In this document: positions 1-7,155 of the stretch, piece after piece
Layout of the letters: each line of letters opens with the position of its first letter
Numbering within the stretch: position 1 is the stretch's first letter
Origin: an uncultured Schlesneria sp.
Lineage (GTDB): Bacteria > Planctomycetota > Planctomycetia > Planctomycetales > Planctomycetaceae
Reading direction: 5' to 3'
Assembly: GCA_903899985.1 (NCBI GenBank)
Contig: CAIULL010000038.1
Location: 1-38,206, forward strand
DNA: 38,206 nt
The notes under the pieces: model-generated
Told to the model about the DNA's origin: nothing
What the model saw: only the letters and a program-made list of their open reading frames with translations
The model's database searches: none
Translations under genes and position numbers: made by a program

Positions 1-30
1 AACCACCCCCGCGGGGGGGGTGGGGTTTCG
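1..30 (-). terminator. Possible terminator hairpin after the ABC exporter genes
   Basis: Just beyond the stop codon of the minus-strand ABC gene lies a GC-rich inverted repeat: on the minus strand CCACCCCC, a short loop, then GGGGGTGG followed by TT at the window edge. The stem is about 8 bp. The expected T-tract would run off the window, so its strength cannot be judged. Another reading is a simple G/C-rich stretch with no termination role. Confidence 0.4.
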
Positions 31-45
31 TTGCCAGATTCGGGG

Positions 46-1884
46 TCAACTTGCGCTGGCTGCAACCGTACCCAGCGACGCCAGGTCGCGTACGGCCTGC
101 TCTGTGTATAACGCGTAATAGTGCTTGCGGGACTTGAGCAATTCCTGGTGCGTGCCGACTTCCTGGATCTCCCCTTGAGCGATGACAATGATCCGATCTG
201 CCGCCTTGATCGTCGACAGGCGATGAGCGATCACGAAACTGGTACGGCCCTTCAGCAGACGACTGAGTCCCTGCTGAATCAGGCGTTCGGTTTCGGTATC
301 GATTGAGGATGTCGCTTCATCCATCACCAGCAGTCGAGGGCGTTTCAGGATCGCCCGTGCGAAGGAAACCAGTTGCTTTTGTCCAAGGCTTAACTGATTC
401 CCCCCTTCTCCAACTTGCGTCTCGTATCCCTTTTCGAGATTCATAATGAAATCGTGCGCGCCAGCGTCACTGGAGGCGGCTTCGATCTCGGCCTGCGTGG
501 CATCAAGTCGTCCGTAGCGGATGTTGTCGGCGATGGTGCCGCTGAACAGGTGAGGTTGTTGCAGCACGATTCCCAGGTTCGATTGCAGCCATTGTAAACT
601 GCGATCGGTGTAATCGACGCCGTCGATCAGGATCTGACCTTCCGTCGGTTCATAAAACCGGCAAACAAGGTTGACGATTGTTGATTTCCCGCCGCCGGTT
701 GCTCCGACGAATGCAATCGTTTCACCCGGTTCGACGATCAGGGAAAAATCCTGAATGATCTGAGGGCCATTGCGATAACGAAAGCCGACATGGCGGAACT
801 CGATCTTGCCGAGTTGATCGGGGTGTCCGTCATGACCTTGCTGGCGCAGTCGTGCGGCGACCGCATCCGTATCGCGGACATCGGGAACAGAGTTGATCAG
901 GCCCATCACTCGTTCCGCCGATGCCTGGGCCATCTGCAATTCTGCAAACCAGGCCGAGATATCCTGCGCCGGCTGAAAAAAGAGCTGGGCGTAATACATG
1001 AACATCACCATCTGCCCGATGGCCATACCACCGACGATCACCTGATGTCCACCCACGACCAGTGCCGCCGAGATCGCCACGCTTCCCAGTGTGAGAACCA
1101 TCGGAAGATAGATCGACGAAAGAATCGCATTGCGGACCGAGTATTCGTACATCTGCATCGTCAGACGATCAAAATCATTCAGATTTTCCTGTTCCCGCAC
1201 GAAGACTTTGGACGTTTTGATCCCCATGATCCCTTCGTTGTAAACGCCGGTGATCAGGGAGTTTGTCTTTCGGACCAGCCGCGAAGTTCGCAGGATGCGC
1301 TTCTTGAAATAGACGCTGACCGCGAACAACAGCGGCAGAACCAGAAGAACAGCGATGGCAATCTTCCAACTGTAGTAAATCATCACCACACTGACAGAGG
1401 CCATCAGCATTGTTCCCCAGATCAGGTCCATCACTCCCCAGGCGAGAATCACTGCCAGTCGCAGGCAATCGGAGGTTAATCGAGCCATCAGCCAGCCAGA
1501 TGGCCGGGTGTCATAGAAGCTGAATGACAGTTGCTGTAAACGCTCGAACGCATCGCGCCTGATGTCGTGGCTGACATGCGTCCGGATTTTGCCGGCGCAC
1601 GTCACGAACGCCCAGACCGACGCACTTAACGAGATCGCCAGCCCGCTGAAGGCCAGGGCATAGAACGTCAGGTTGACCTTCCCCTGATTGGTTTCGATAT
1701 CGGTGATCAGTGTCCCGGTCAGCAAGGGAAAACCCAGATCGCTGGCCGCAAGACAGAACGACACGATGAAGAAGGCGACGACCGTACTACGGTAATGCAG
1801 CGTGTACCGGATCAGCGTCTTCCACAAGCGCAAATCAAGCTTCTGCTCTTTGAGGTCATCCTCGTCGATCCAGCCTCCACTCAT
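46..1884 (-). CDS. ABC exporter half-transporter (permease fused to ATPase), consensus-Glu partner
   Basis: A 612-residue type IV exporter subunit that uses ATP to move an unknown substrate across the inner membrane. The N-terminal membrane domain (about residues 25-320, six predicted helices) is followed by the nucleotide-binding domain: Walker A GATGGGKST at 394-402, signature LSLGQ at 498-502 (canonical is LSGGQ), Walker B ending MDEATSS with catalytic Glu523, and switch His554. The signature change and intact Glu are the mirror image of the upstream partner at 1881-3644, so the two probably form a heterodimer with one weak and one active ATP site. The start ATG shares ATGA with the partner's stop codon, which indicates translational coupling. 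Family relatives export drugs, lipids or peptides; no substrate can be named from the sequence. Confidence 0.95.
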   Translation of the reverse strand: MSGGWIDEDDLKEQKLDLRLWKTLIRYTLHYRSTVVAFFIVSFCLAASDLGFPLLTGTLITDIETNQGKVNLTFYALAFSGLAISLSASVWAFVTCAGKIRTHVSHDIRRDAFERLQQLSFSFYDTRPSGWLMARLTSDCLRLAVILAWGVMDLIWGTMLMASVSVVMIYYSWKIAIAVLLVLPLLFAVSVYFKKRILRTSRLVRKTNSLITGVYNEGIMGIKTSKVFVREQENLNDFDRLTMQMYEYSVRNAILSSIYLPMVLTLGSVAISAALVVGGHQVIVGGMAIGQMVMFMYYAQLFFQPAQDISAWFAELQMAQASAERVMGLINSVPDVRDTDAVAARLRQQGHDGHPDQLGKIEFRHVGFRYRNGPQIIQDFSLIVEPGETIAFVGATGGGKSTIVNLVCRFYEPTEGQILIDGVDYTDRSLQWLQSNLGIVLQQPHLFSGTIADNIRYGRLDATQAEIEAASSDAGAHDFIMNLEKGYETQVGEGGNQLSLGQKQLVSFARAILKRPRLLVMDEATSSIDTETERLIQQGLSRLLKGRTSFVIAHRLSTIKAADRIIVIAQGEIQEVGTHQELLKSRKHYYALYTEQAVRDLASLGTVAASAS

Positions 1885-3644
1885 TGCGCCACCCCCGCCA
1901 CAACTTCTTCGATTTCATCCTCCAGCATGCTCTGGATGTTCCAGAGTCTTTGATACGGACCTTCAATCGCCATCAGCTCTTCGTGGGTTCCCTGTTGAAT
2001 CAGTCGACCTTGTTCGAGGACGACAATCCGATCGGCCAACCGAGTCGACGAGAGACGATGCGCAATGAGAATGGTCGTCTGCTTGCCTCGCCGGTCTGCC
2101 AAAGTTTGCAGGATATGGGACTCCGTTTTCGTATCGACGGCACTCAGGCTGTCGTCCAGGACCAGAATTGCCGGGTTCTTGAGGAGCGCGCGGGCGATCG
2201 CCAGTCGCTGTCGTTGTCCACCCGACAAAGTCACACCTCGTTCACCCACAATGGTTTCATAACCCTCGGCGAATTCGACAATGTTTCCATGAATGGCAGC
2301 CGCTTGAGCACATTCTTCGACTTCATGGTGTGCGGCCTCACTGCGGCCGATCACGACATTGTCACGGACACTTTTGGAATACAGAAAAGGATCTTGCAGC
2401 ACGACGCCGAAGACACTGCGAACGCTCTTGCGGTTGAGTGTGTTCAGTTCCCGCCCACCGATGCGGATTGATCCCGTTGTGTAGTCGTACAACCGGACCA
2501 ACAGGTGCACCAGCGTCGATTTTCCCGCACCAGGCCGACCAAGGATCGCGACGGTTTCGCCCGCAGCGATCGTCAATGACAAGTCCTGCAAAACCGGATC
2601 GCCCGTTTTGTAACTGAAACTGAGGTTCTTGATTTCAATCGCGCCGTCGACCGGTTCGGCGGTGACAGGCTCGTCACTTTCTTCTTTTTCATGCAGGATT
2701 TCGTTGATACGGCCAATCGACACGGCGGCTCGACTTGAATCGGCGACAATGCGTCCGATCTGCCGGACCGGCCAGATAATGGTCTGAACCATCCACCAGA
2801 AGAAGACCCAGGTTCCCAGTGAAAGCTGGCCTTGAATCACAAAATATCCGCCGGTAATCAGGACCGCTCCCAGTTGCAGCAGCACGACAACATCCGAGAG
2901 CGACCAGAAAAGCGCCAGCCCGCGAAACAGGTTCATTTCCAGGTCGCGGAAATCGTCGTTCACCTTGCGAAATTTTTCGATCTCGAAGTCCTGTCTGGCG
3001 AATGCGCGTGAGACGCGGATTCCGGTCAGGTTTTCCTGCAGACAAGTGCTGAGTCGGCCTTCTGCTTCGTCCACCTTTTCAAACAGCTTGCGAATCCGCT
3101 TGTAGTGGAAGAATGTGAACCCGACGAGGACCGGAAACGAGACCAGCGAAATCAGACTCATCCGTGCGTTCTGCCAGAACATGATCGGAACGCCGACCAG
3201 TAGCAGCAGCAAGACCTTGGCAATTTCCACGACCTGCCCAGCCATGAAGACCCGTACAGTTTCGACATCGGACGAGCAGCGCTGAACGATGTCACCGGTC
3301 TTCGTCTGATCGAAATAGGTACTGGGCAACTTTTCCATGTGGGCATACAGCCGATGCCGTAATTGCTGGACGATCCCCTCGCTCGCCTCGGCTGCCCATT
3401 TCCCTCGGTAGTACGTGAATACTCCGTTTAAAGCGTTCAGCCCGATGACGACCAAGGCCGCAGGAAGCAACGTGCCGACTAGAGTGGCCTGATCATGACT
3501 GAGCCGATCCAGGGCTTCTTTGAAGACGTAGGGGACCAGTAATTGAAACAATGTCCCGACAGCCATCGAAACGATCGCGCAGGAATACCGAAATCGATGT
3601 CCTCTGGTGAGGTCAAACAACGTATTGGTCGAATTCCGCACCAC
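1881..3644 (-). CDS. ABC exporter half-transporter (permease fused to ATPase), degenerate-site partner
   Basis: A 587-residue exporter subunit, first gene of a two-gene unit whose second gene starts inside its stop codon. Residues about 15-310 form the membrane domain. The ATPase domain has Walker A GRPGAGKST at 369-377, a canonical signature LSGGQ at 473-477, and a Walker B ending LVLDDSLSAVD, where Asp498 occupies the position of the catalytic Glu. His529 is the switch histidine. Asp in place of Glu is known from heterodimeric exporters such as TM287/288, where it marks the low-hydrolysis site. The reading frame opens at GTG directly after a TGA and a second GTG follows, so the start is one of these two; no good Shine-Dalgarno is visible. 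Confidence 0.95.
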   Translation of the reverse strand: MVRNSTNTLFDLTRGHRFRYSCAIVSMAVGTLFQLLVPYVFKEALDRLSHDQATLVGTLLPAALVVIGLNALNGVFTYYRGKWAAEASEGIVQQLRHRLYAHMEKLPSTYFDQTKTGDIVQRCSSDVETVRVFMAGQVVEIAKVLLLLLVGVPIMFWQNARMSLISLVSFPVLVGFTFFHYKRIRKLFEKVDEAEGRLSTCLQENLTGIRVSRAFARQDFEIEKFRKVNDDFRDLEMNLFRGLALFWSLSDVVVLLQLGAVLITGGYFVIQGQLSLGTWVFFWWMVQTIIWPVRQIGRIVADSSRAAVSIGRINEILHEKEESDEPVTAEPVDGAIEIKNLSFSYKTGDPVLQDLSLTIAAGETVAILGRPGAGKSTLVHLLVRLYDYTTGSIRIGGRELNTLNRKSVRSVFGVVLQDPFLYSKSVRDNVVIGRSEAAHHEVEECAQAAAIHGNIVEFAEGYETIVGERGVTLSGGQRQRLAIARALLKNPAILVLDDSLSAVDTKTESHILQTLADRRGKQTTILIAHRLSSTRLADRIVVLEQGRLIQQGTHEELMAIEGPYQRLWNIQSMLEDEIEEVVAGVAQ

Positions 3645-3898
3645 TCAGGCCCGATCCAATGAGATAGCAAAACTGATCACGCAGCGGGACAAACAAACTG
3701 AGGCCAAGGTTCGCGAACGGCAGCGACGTCCTCATCTCCCGCATGTCGGTTTGACGTTCCACGGCAATTCAGTCGACCCAGTTCATTTGCGAGGTCTGAT
3801 GTCGCGACACAGTTTAGTGTCTGCAACCGATTTTGGAATGCGGTTAGCCGCACTCGATGTTGAGGATCGAACTAAAAGACAACGCCGTGATGGCTTTT

Positions 3899-3938
3899 GC
3901 TTTCCATACTGGCTTGCCCAGATGGGAGCCAATTTGGA
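3899..3938 (+). repeat. Palindromic 40-bp repeat, copy 1 (forward)
   Basis: It begins GCTTTCCA and ends CCAATTTGGA, with inner arms TGGCTTGCCC and GGGAGCCA able to form a stem with one mismatch. It shares the consensus of the three other copies to the right. Confidence 0.75.
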
Positions 3939-3972
3939 AACCAGAGAAAGCGGCACTGCCCAACGTCCCGTC

Positions 3973-4013
3973 TTGCTTTCCACGGTGGCTCGCCCAGGTG
4001 GGAGCGAATTTGG
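3973..4013 (+). repeat. Palindromic 40-bp repeat, copy 2 (forward)
   Basis: It carries the same core as copy 1: TTTCCA, GGCTCGCCCAGGTGGGAGC, AATTTGG. The stem is GGCTC/GAGC, shortened by one substitution. It lies about 75 bp from copy 1 in direct orientation. Confidence 0.75.
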
Positions 4014-4171
4014 TGTCGCTTGAGGAATACTGATTTCCAAAATTTGCGATCACTCAGTCACTCTCAGTGGCGCGGTGCTTAAAATCGTCACCTGGTGACC
4101 AAACGCGGCTTCCTTCAATACAACGTGGAAGGAGAGACCGAGAACTTTGAAATAAGGTCGCTATCTCGTAT

Positions 4172-4212
4172 CCAAATTCGCTCCCACTTGGACAAGCCAA
4201 AGTGGAAAGCAA
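4172..4212 (-). repeat. Palindromic 40-bp repeat, copy 3 (inverted)
   Basis: Inverted relative to copies 1 and 2: CCAAATTCGCTCCCAC followed by AAGCCAAAGTGGAAAGCAA. The stem arms are imperfect. Confidence 0.75.
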
Positions 4213-4247
4213 GAATAATGACATTTGCATTGGGCGTTGTCTGGTTT

Positions 4248-4287
4248 CCAAATTGGCTCCCACCTGGGCGAGCCAAGGTGGAAAGCC
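4248..4287 (-). repeat. Palindromic 40-bp repeat, copy 4 (inverted)
   Basis: The most symmetric copy: TTGGCTC, a 10-nt spacer, then a perfect GAGCCAA, flanked by CCAAA and GGTGGAAAGC. It is inverted relative to copies 1 and 2 and about 76 bp from copy 3, which matches the spacing of copies 1 and 2. The interval is therefore roughly mirror-symmetric. Confidence 0.75.
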
Positions 4288-4336
4288 TTTGAAGCCCAAC
4301 CGGTACTTAATCATCAAGAATCCAGGCCAAGAACCA

Positions 4337-5278
4337 TCATTCGGATTTTTTCTTAAAGTCGTTCACCGCTTCGAGCGCTCGCTGAACATGTTCGTTGGAG
4401 ACGAACTGGGCCGAGAATATTTGCCGGATAATCCCTTCTTGATCGATGACGTAAGTGACCCGCCCCGGAATCAGCCCCATGGTCAGCGGAACCGCGAACG
4501 TCTTACGCAGCGTGCCGTCTTTGTCGCTGATCAGCGGAAACGACAGTTTATGCTGACCAATGAAATCGCGATGGCTTTCTTCGGTATCTCCACTGACTCC
4601 GATCACAGCAACCCCTGCGTCGGTGAATTTTTCGTACGAATCGCGAAAAGCGCAGACTTCCTTTGTACAGATCGCTGTCCCATCCTTCGGATAGAAGAAG
4701 AGAACCAGGCCCCGTTTCCCGACGAAATCTGAAAGCTGAACTCGTTCACCATCCTGGGTCGTGGCGGTGAAGTCCGGCGCATGATCGCCAATTTTTAAGC
4801 TTGATGGTTTTTGCTTCATGGATGTATCCGTACTGAGTGCTGCCCATAACATCGAACAGGCTAAACCGCCGCGTAAGCTCCAGGCGATCGTCCGCCACCA
4901 ATTGGTCTGCACCAGTCGCCGTTGAACGGCAGGATCAAACCCCTTGGATAGCACGTTGTGTAGCGGAACCTGGACAAATGCCGTCGAAAACCAGATGACT
5001 AACAGCAACCCAACCCCGACCCATAACTGCCAGTCGGAAGTTGCCACTGGTGGAAATAAAATTAAAAGTGCCGCAGTTATCCCTTCCAACATCATCAGGG
5101 GTGCAACCAACCACTTGATAAATCCCCTGTGTTGTCGTTCGTAAACAGGAAATTCCGAATGACCGACGTAGGAAAACAGCGGGTAATGAACAAGCTGTAC
5201 GAACCAGATCAATCCCACCATCAATAAAGTCACAGCCGCATGGATCAGAAAAAACAGCCGGATGTATGAATCGCTCAT
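4337..5278 (-). CDS. Four-helix membrane domain fused to a PrxQ/BCP-type peroxiredoxin
   Basis: A 313-residue protein with two parts. Residues 1-150 hold four predicted membrane helices (about 7-30, 55-77, 83-103, 128-147) of no family I can name with confidence; it resembles small DUF1772-like membrane proteins. Residues 158-313 are a thiol peroxidase of the BCP/PrxQ class: APDFTATTQDG, FYPKDGTAICTKEVCAFRD with peroxidatic Cys204 and putative resolving Cys209 five residues on, then GVSGD. These enzymes reduce hydroperoxides at the expense of thioredoxin. The fusion would anchor the peroxidase to the membrane. An internal ATG (Met154, codon at 4817-4819) could start a soluble form, but no clear ribosome site precedes it. 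The gene follows the SRPBCC gene by 52 bp and probably shares its transcript. Confidence 0.9.
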   Translation of the reverse strand: MSDSYIRLFFLIHAAVTLLMVGLIWFVQLVHYPLFSYVGHSEFPVYERQHRGFIKWLVAPLMMLEGITAALLILFPPVATSDWQLWVGVGLLLVIWFSTAFVQVPLHNVLSKGFDPAVQRRLVQTNWWRTIAWSLRGGLACSMLWAALSTDTSMKQKPSSLKIGDHAPDFTATTQDGERVQLSDFVGKRGLVLFFYPKDGTAICTKEVCAFRDSYEKFTDAGVAVIGVSGDTEESHRDFIGQHKLSFPLISDKDGTLRKTFAVPLTMGLIPGRVTYVIDQEGIIRQIFSAQFVSNEHVQRALEAVNDFKKKSE

Positions 5279-5313
5279 GCAAAATCTTTCAGGTGGAGCT
5301 TCTCGGTTTGACG

Positions 5314-5352
5314 ACGAGAAAAGCCCTGTTTCATACGTGTTCTACGGGCTTT
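5314..5352 (-). terminator. Weak hairpin over the SRPBCC stop codon, possible attenuator
   Basis: AAAGCCC (5320-5326) and GGGCTTT (5346-5352) form a 7-bp stem around a 19-nt loop containing the stop codon. On the minus strand the stem is followed by TCTCG, not a proper T-tract. It may reduce read-through into the peroxiredoxin gene, or have no role. Confidence 0.25.
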
Positions 5353-6281
5353 AAAGAGGCGTTTAAGGTTGAATCAGGTGCCCATTCACCCGATTCGATT
5401 AATTGCCGTGTCGTCTCGTGCCGGTAGGTAAATATGGCATCAAGTTTTCGACGAATAAACCAGCCACCTGCCCATAAACCAATCAGGCCCAACGGAAGCG
5501 CATACGCGACTTCGTCTTTCAAAACCGTCCCACCCTGACCGTCTTCGACGAATCGGTGACGATGATACCAGTAGGCAAATGGTCCGGAATCCTGACGATC
5601 TGCGAAGAGATGCGGCGGATCAAACTCGGTGTGCACCGCGATCCATTGGAGCGGAAATGGTCCCAGACCTCCTCGAAGGACAACACGGCTGCCGGGCTGC
5701 AGGGAACCGGACGATTCAACAACCTTCATCTTCTCCCATGGAGGGATTAGCAGAGTTAACGCATCGCGGCTGTTGTGGAATTCGAAAACAACTTCTGGCG
5801 GAGCGTTGATGATCGACTCTTTGATGAAGGACTGGCGTAACGCGACTCCTGAAAGCCCGCCATATCGGTGCCGTACGGCATCCAGCAGAATCATGACGAA
5901 CGGTACCCACCAGATCAGATCATTCGTCAGAATTGTTAAACCGAAGAGAGGAGGGAATGTGCCGTGCATCAGAGTCGACGCAAAACCGATCGGACCGAAA
6001 ATCTTACCAAGTAATCCGACAAGGACGATCGGCCAATGCGTTCGTGAATCGAACGCGGCGATCAGATAACCAATCCCATAAACGCCAACAATCATGCCGA
6101 CGCACTGCCAGATTTCTGGATAGTTGACCCGCTGGGCACCCGTCAGATCAAACAGCAGGTTGGGCCAGAGGATCGTCACGGTCCCCCAGACCAGGTTGTA
6201 AATTCCGGCAGCAAGCAGCCACCACCTGGCCCAGCGAGGTTGCTCGGTGAATCGATTTGAGGAGCTCATCAAAATTTCCAT
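5331..6281 (-). CDS. Membrane domain fused to an SRPBCC (START-like) domain
   Basis: A 316-residue protein. Residues about 18-140 contain four predicted membrane helices (WWLLAAGIYNLVWG onward). Residues about 148-300 look like an SRPBCC ligand-binding domain: it starts FIKESIINAPPEVVFEFH, has PGSRVVLRGG and a late KDEVAYALPLG segment, and ends with a helix carrying RRKLDAIF. SRPBCC domains bind hydrophobic ligands in a deep pocket; the ligand here is unknown. The gene is first of a probable two-gene unit with the membrane peroxiredoxin gene. Two starts are possible: ATG at 6279-6281, or ATG at 6267-6269 (residue 5), which is preceded by GGAA at a suitable distance and may be the real one. 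Confidence 0.85.
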   Translation of the reverse strand: MEILMSSSNRFTEQPRWARWWLLAAGIYNLVWGTVTILWPNLLFDLTGAQRVNYPEIWQCVGMIVGVYGIGYLIAAFDSRTHWPIVLVGLLGKIFGPIGFASTLMHGTFPPLFGLTILTNDLIWWVPFVMILLDAVRHRYGGLSGVALRQSFIKESIINAPPEVVFEFHNSRDALTLLIPPWEKMKVVESSGSLQPGSRVVLRGGLGPFPLQWIAVHTEFDPPHLFADRQDSGPFAYWYHRHRFVEDGQGGTVLKDEVAYALPLGLIGLWAGGWFIRRKLDAIFTYRHETTRQLIESGEWAPDSTLNASLKPVEHV

Positions 6282-6543
6282 CTATATTCAAAACAGTAGA
6301 ATTCAAAACTCGTCCAAACTTTTAAGCAACGACTGCACATGTTAACCGTTCTGACTTTCAGGAATTAACACAGAATCCATTAAGTGATTCCGCCTCTAGA
6401 ACGCCCCCTTAGCAGAAAAACCGATGAATCTCAGACACTCATTGAATCCGGTCCAATGACGCAGGGGAACTGTCGTAGGGGGTTTTGTGAAAAGGTTTTG
6501 ACGGTCTGGTCTCCCCTGCCCTTTCAAGCAACGCAGGGATGGA

Positions 6544-6588
6544 TTTTTTCTTCGAAAAAACCGGGGTGTTTCGAAAAAGTGTCGTGGC
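6544..6588 (+). repeat. A-rich stem-loop repeat, copy 1
   Basis: It has the pattern T-run, CTTCGAAAAAACCGGGGTG, TTTCGAAAAAGTG. TTCGAAA and TTTCGAA can pair. It aligns with 6841-6883 over about 40 bases, sharing CGAAAAAAC-GGGGT and TCGAAAA-GTG. Confidence 0.5.
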
Positions 6589-6602
6589 GACTCTCAAGCT
6601 TC

Positions 6603-6643
6603 AAGCTCTCCACCGACCTTGCGTCGGTGGAAGCAACGACTGA
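6603..6643 (+). repeat. Compensated hairpin repeat, copy 1
   Basis: AAGCTCT, then stem CCACCGAC (6610-6617), loop CTTGC, stem GTCGGTGG (6623-6630), then AAGCAACGACTGA. The stem is 8 bp and perfect. Confidence 0.7.
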
Positions 6644-6675
6644 GCGGCTACCACCAGGCTTGATCGCAAAAAGGC

Positions 6676-6716
6676 AAGCTCTCCACTGACCTTGTGTCAG
6701 TGGAAGCAACGACTGA
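6676..6716 (+). repeat. Compensated hairpin repeat, copy 2
   Basis: Same flanks as copy 1. The stem is CCACTGAC (6683-6690) and GTCAGTGG (6696-6703) around loop CTTGT. Relative to copy 1 a C:G pair has become T:A on both arms, so pairing is preserved. Confidence 0.7.
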
Positions 6717-6775
6717 AGAGCTATTGAACTCGCTCAACCGGATGGTTAACGAGAAGAATTCGCTTGAAAAACGCT

Positions 6776-6807
6776 GCTTCCATCGACACGCAAGGTCGGT
6801 GGAGAGC
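6776..6807 (-). repeat. Compensated hairpin repeat, copy 3 (inverted)
   Basis: An inverted copy: GCTTC, CCATCGAC (6780-6787), loop, GTCGGTGG (6795-6802), AGAGC. The arms pair through one G:U wobble. The loop is two bases longer than in copies 1 and 2. Confidence 0.6.
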
Positions 6808-6840
6808 ATTTTCCATAACCGCGCTCCACGGTTATTTCCG

Positions 6841-6883
6841 TTTTCCCGACGAAAAAACAGGGGTTCCGTCGAAAACCGTGCCA
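6841..6883 (+). repeat. A-rich stem-loop repeat, copy 2
   Basis: TTTTCCCGACG and CGTCGAAAA can pair with a two-base bulge around a loop containing AAAAAACAGGGGTTC. It is related to 6544-6588, and the two copies bracket the three compensated hairpins. Confidence 0.5.
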
Positions 6884-7155
6884 CAGCTTGATGGTCCGCC
6901 GCAAGCAATGCCGAGCGACACGGCGAACGTCGATTCCAAGACACTGTTTCTCCGAGGACTTCGAAGCAGTGGTACATTAAGATGAAGATGCAGGAGAAAG
7001 AAAAATCCGTCAAAGCGCTGCCATTTCAGGGCCATTCACGGTGATCTGGATGAAAAATCCAGGACGTCGCTCGAAGTCGAGATTGCCTGGGACTTATATC
7101 CTCAAGCCTCTCAAGCTAAAGAACATAGATCAAGACAAGACCCTGCCAATCGGGA

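Larger units (their letters stand above)
3645..4336. other. Gene-free interval with four copies of a palindromic repeat
   Basis: I see no credible gene in these 692 bases. Short open frames occur on both strands, but several run through the repeats and encode variants of the same peptide, so they are repeat translations. The interval holds four copies of a roughly 40-bp repeat, two in each orientation, annotated separately. The left part (3645-3890) is unremarkable and presumably carries the promoter of the ABC genes. Confidence 0.7.
6282..7155. other. Gene-free interval with two families of hairpin repeats
   Basis: No coding region is supportable in these 874 bases. Open frames exist on both strands but cross the repeats and lack ribosome sites or recognisable sequence. 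The interval holds three copies of a 21-23 nt hairpin repeat with conserved flanks (6603-6807) and two copies of an A-rich stem-loop (6544-6588, 6841-6883). The part from 6884 to 7155 shows nothing I can name. The promoter of the SRPBCC gene is presumably just right of 6282. Confidence 0.65.

Noticed and set aside
790-1479. A 229-residue plus-strand frame opposite the ABC gene
   Set aside because: It is the antisense of a clear ATPase/permease gene, and its His/Asp-rich composition is typical of an antisense frame.
3607-4317. Several small proteins on both strands (up to 138 residues)
   Set aside because: They read through the palindromic repeats and yield the same peptide patterns in different frames; no ribosome sites or recognisable families.
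4337-4819. A separate soluble peroxiredoxin gene starting at Met154
   Set aside because: No good ribosome site precedes the internal ATG and no stop codon separates the two halves; a fusion is simpler.
6384-7035. Small proteins of 60-120 residues in the repeat interval
   Set aside because: They overlap one another on both strands, run through hairpin repeats and have no family signature.
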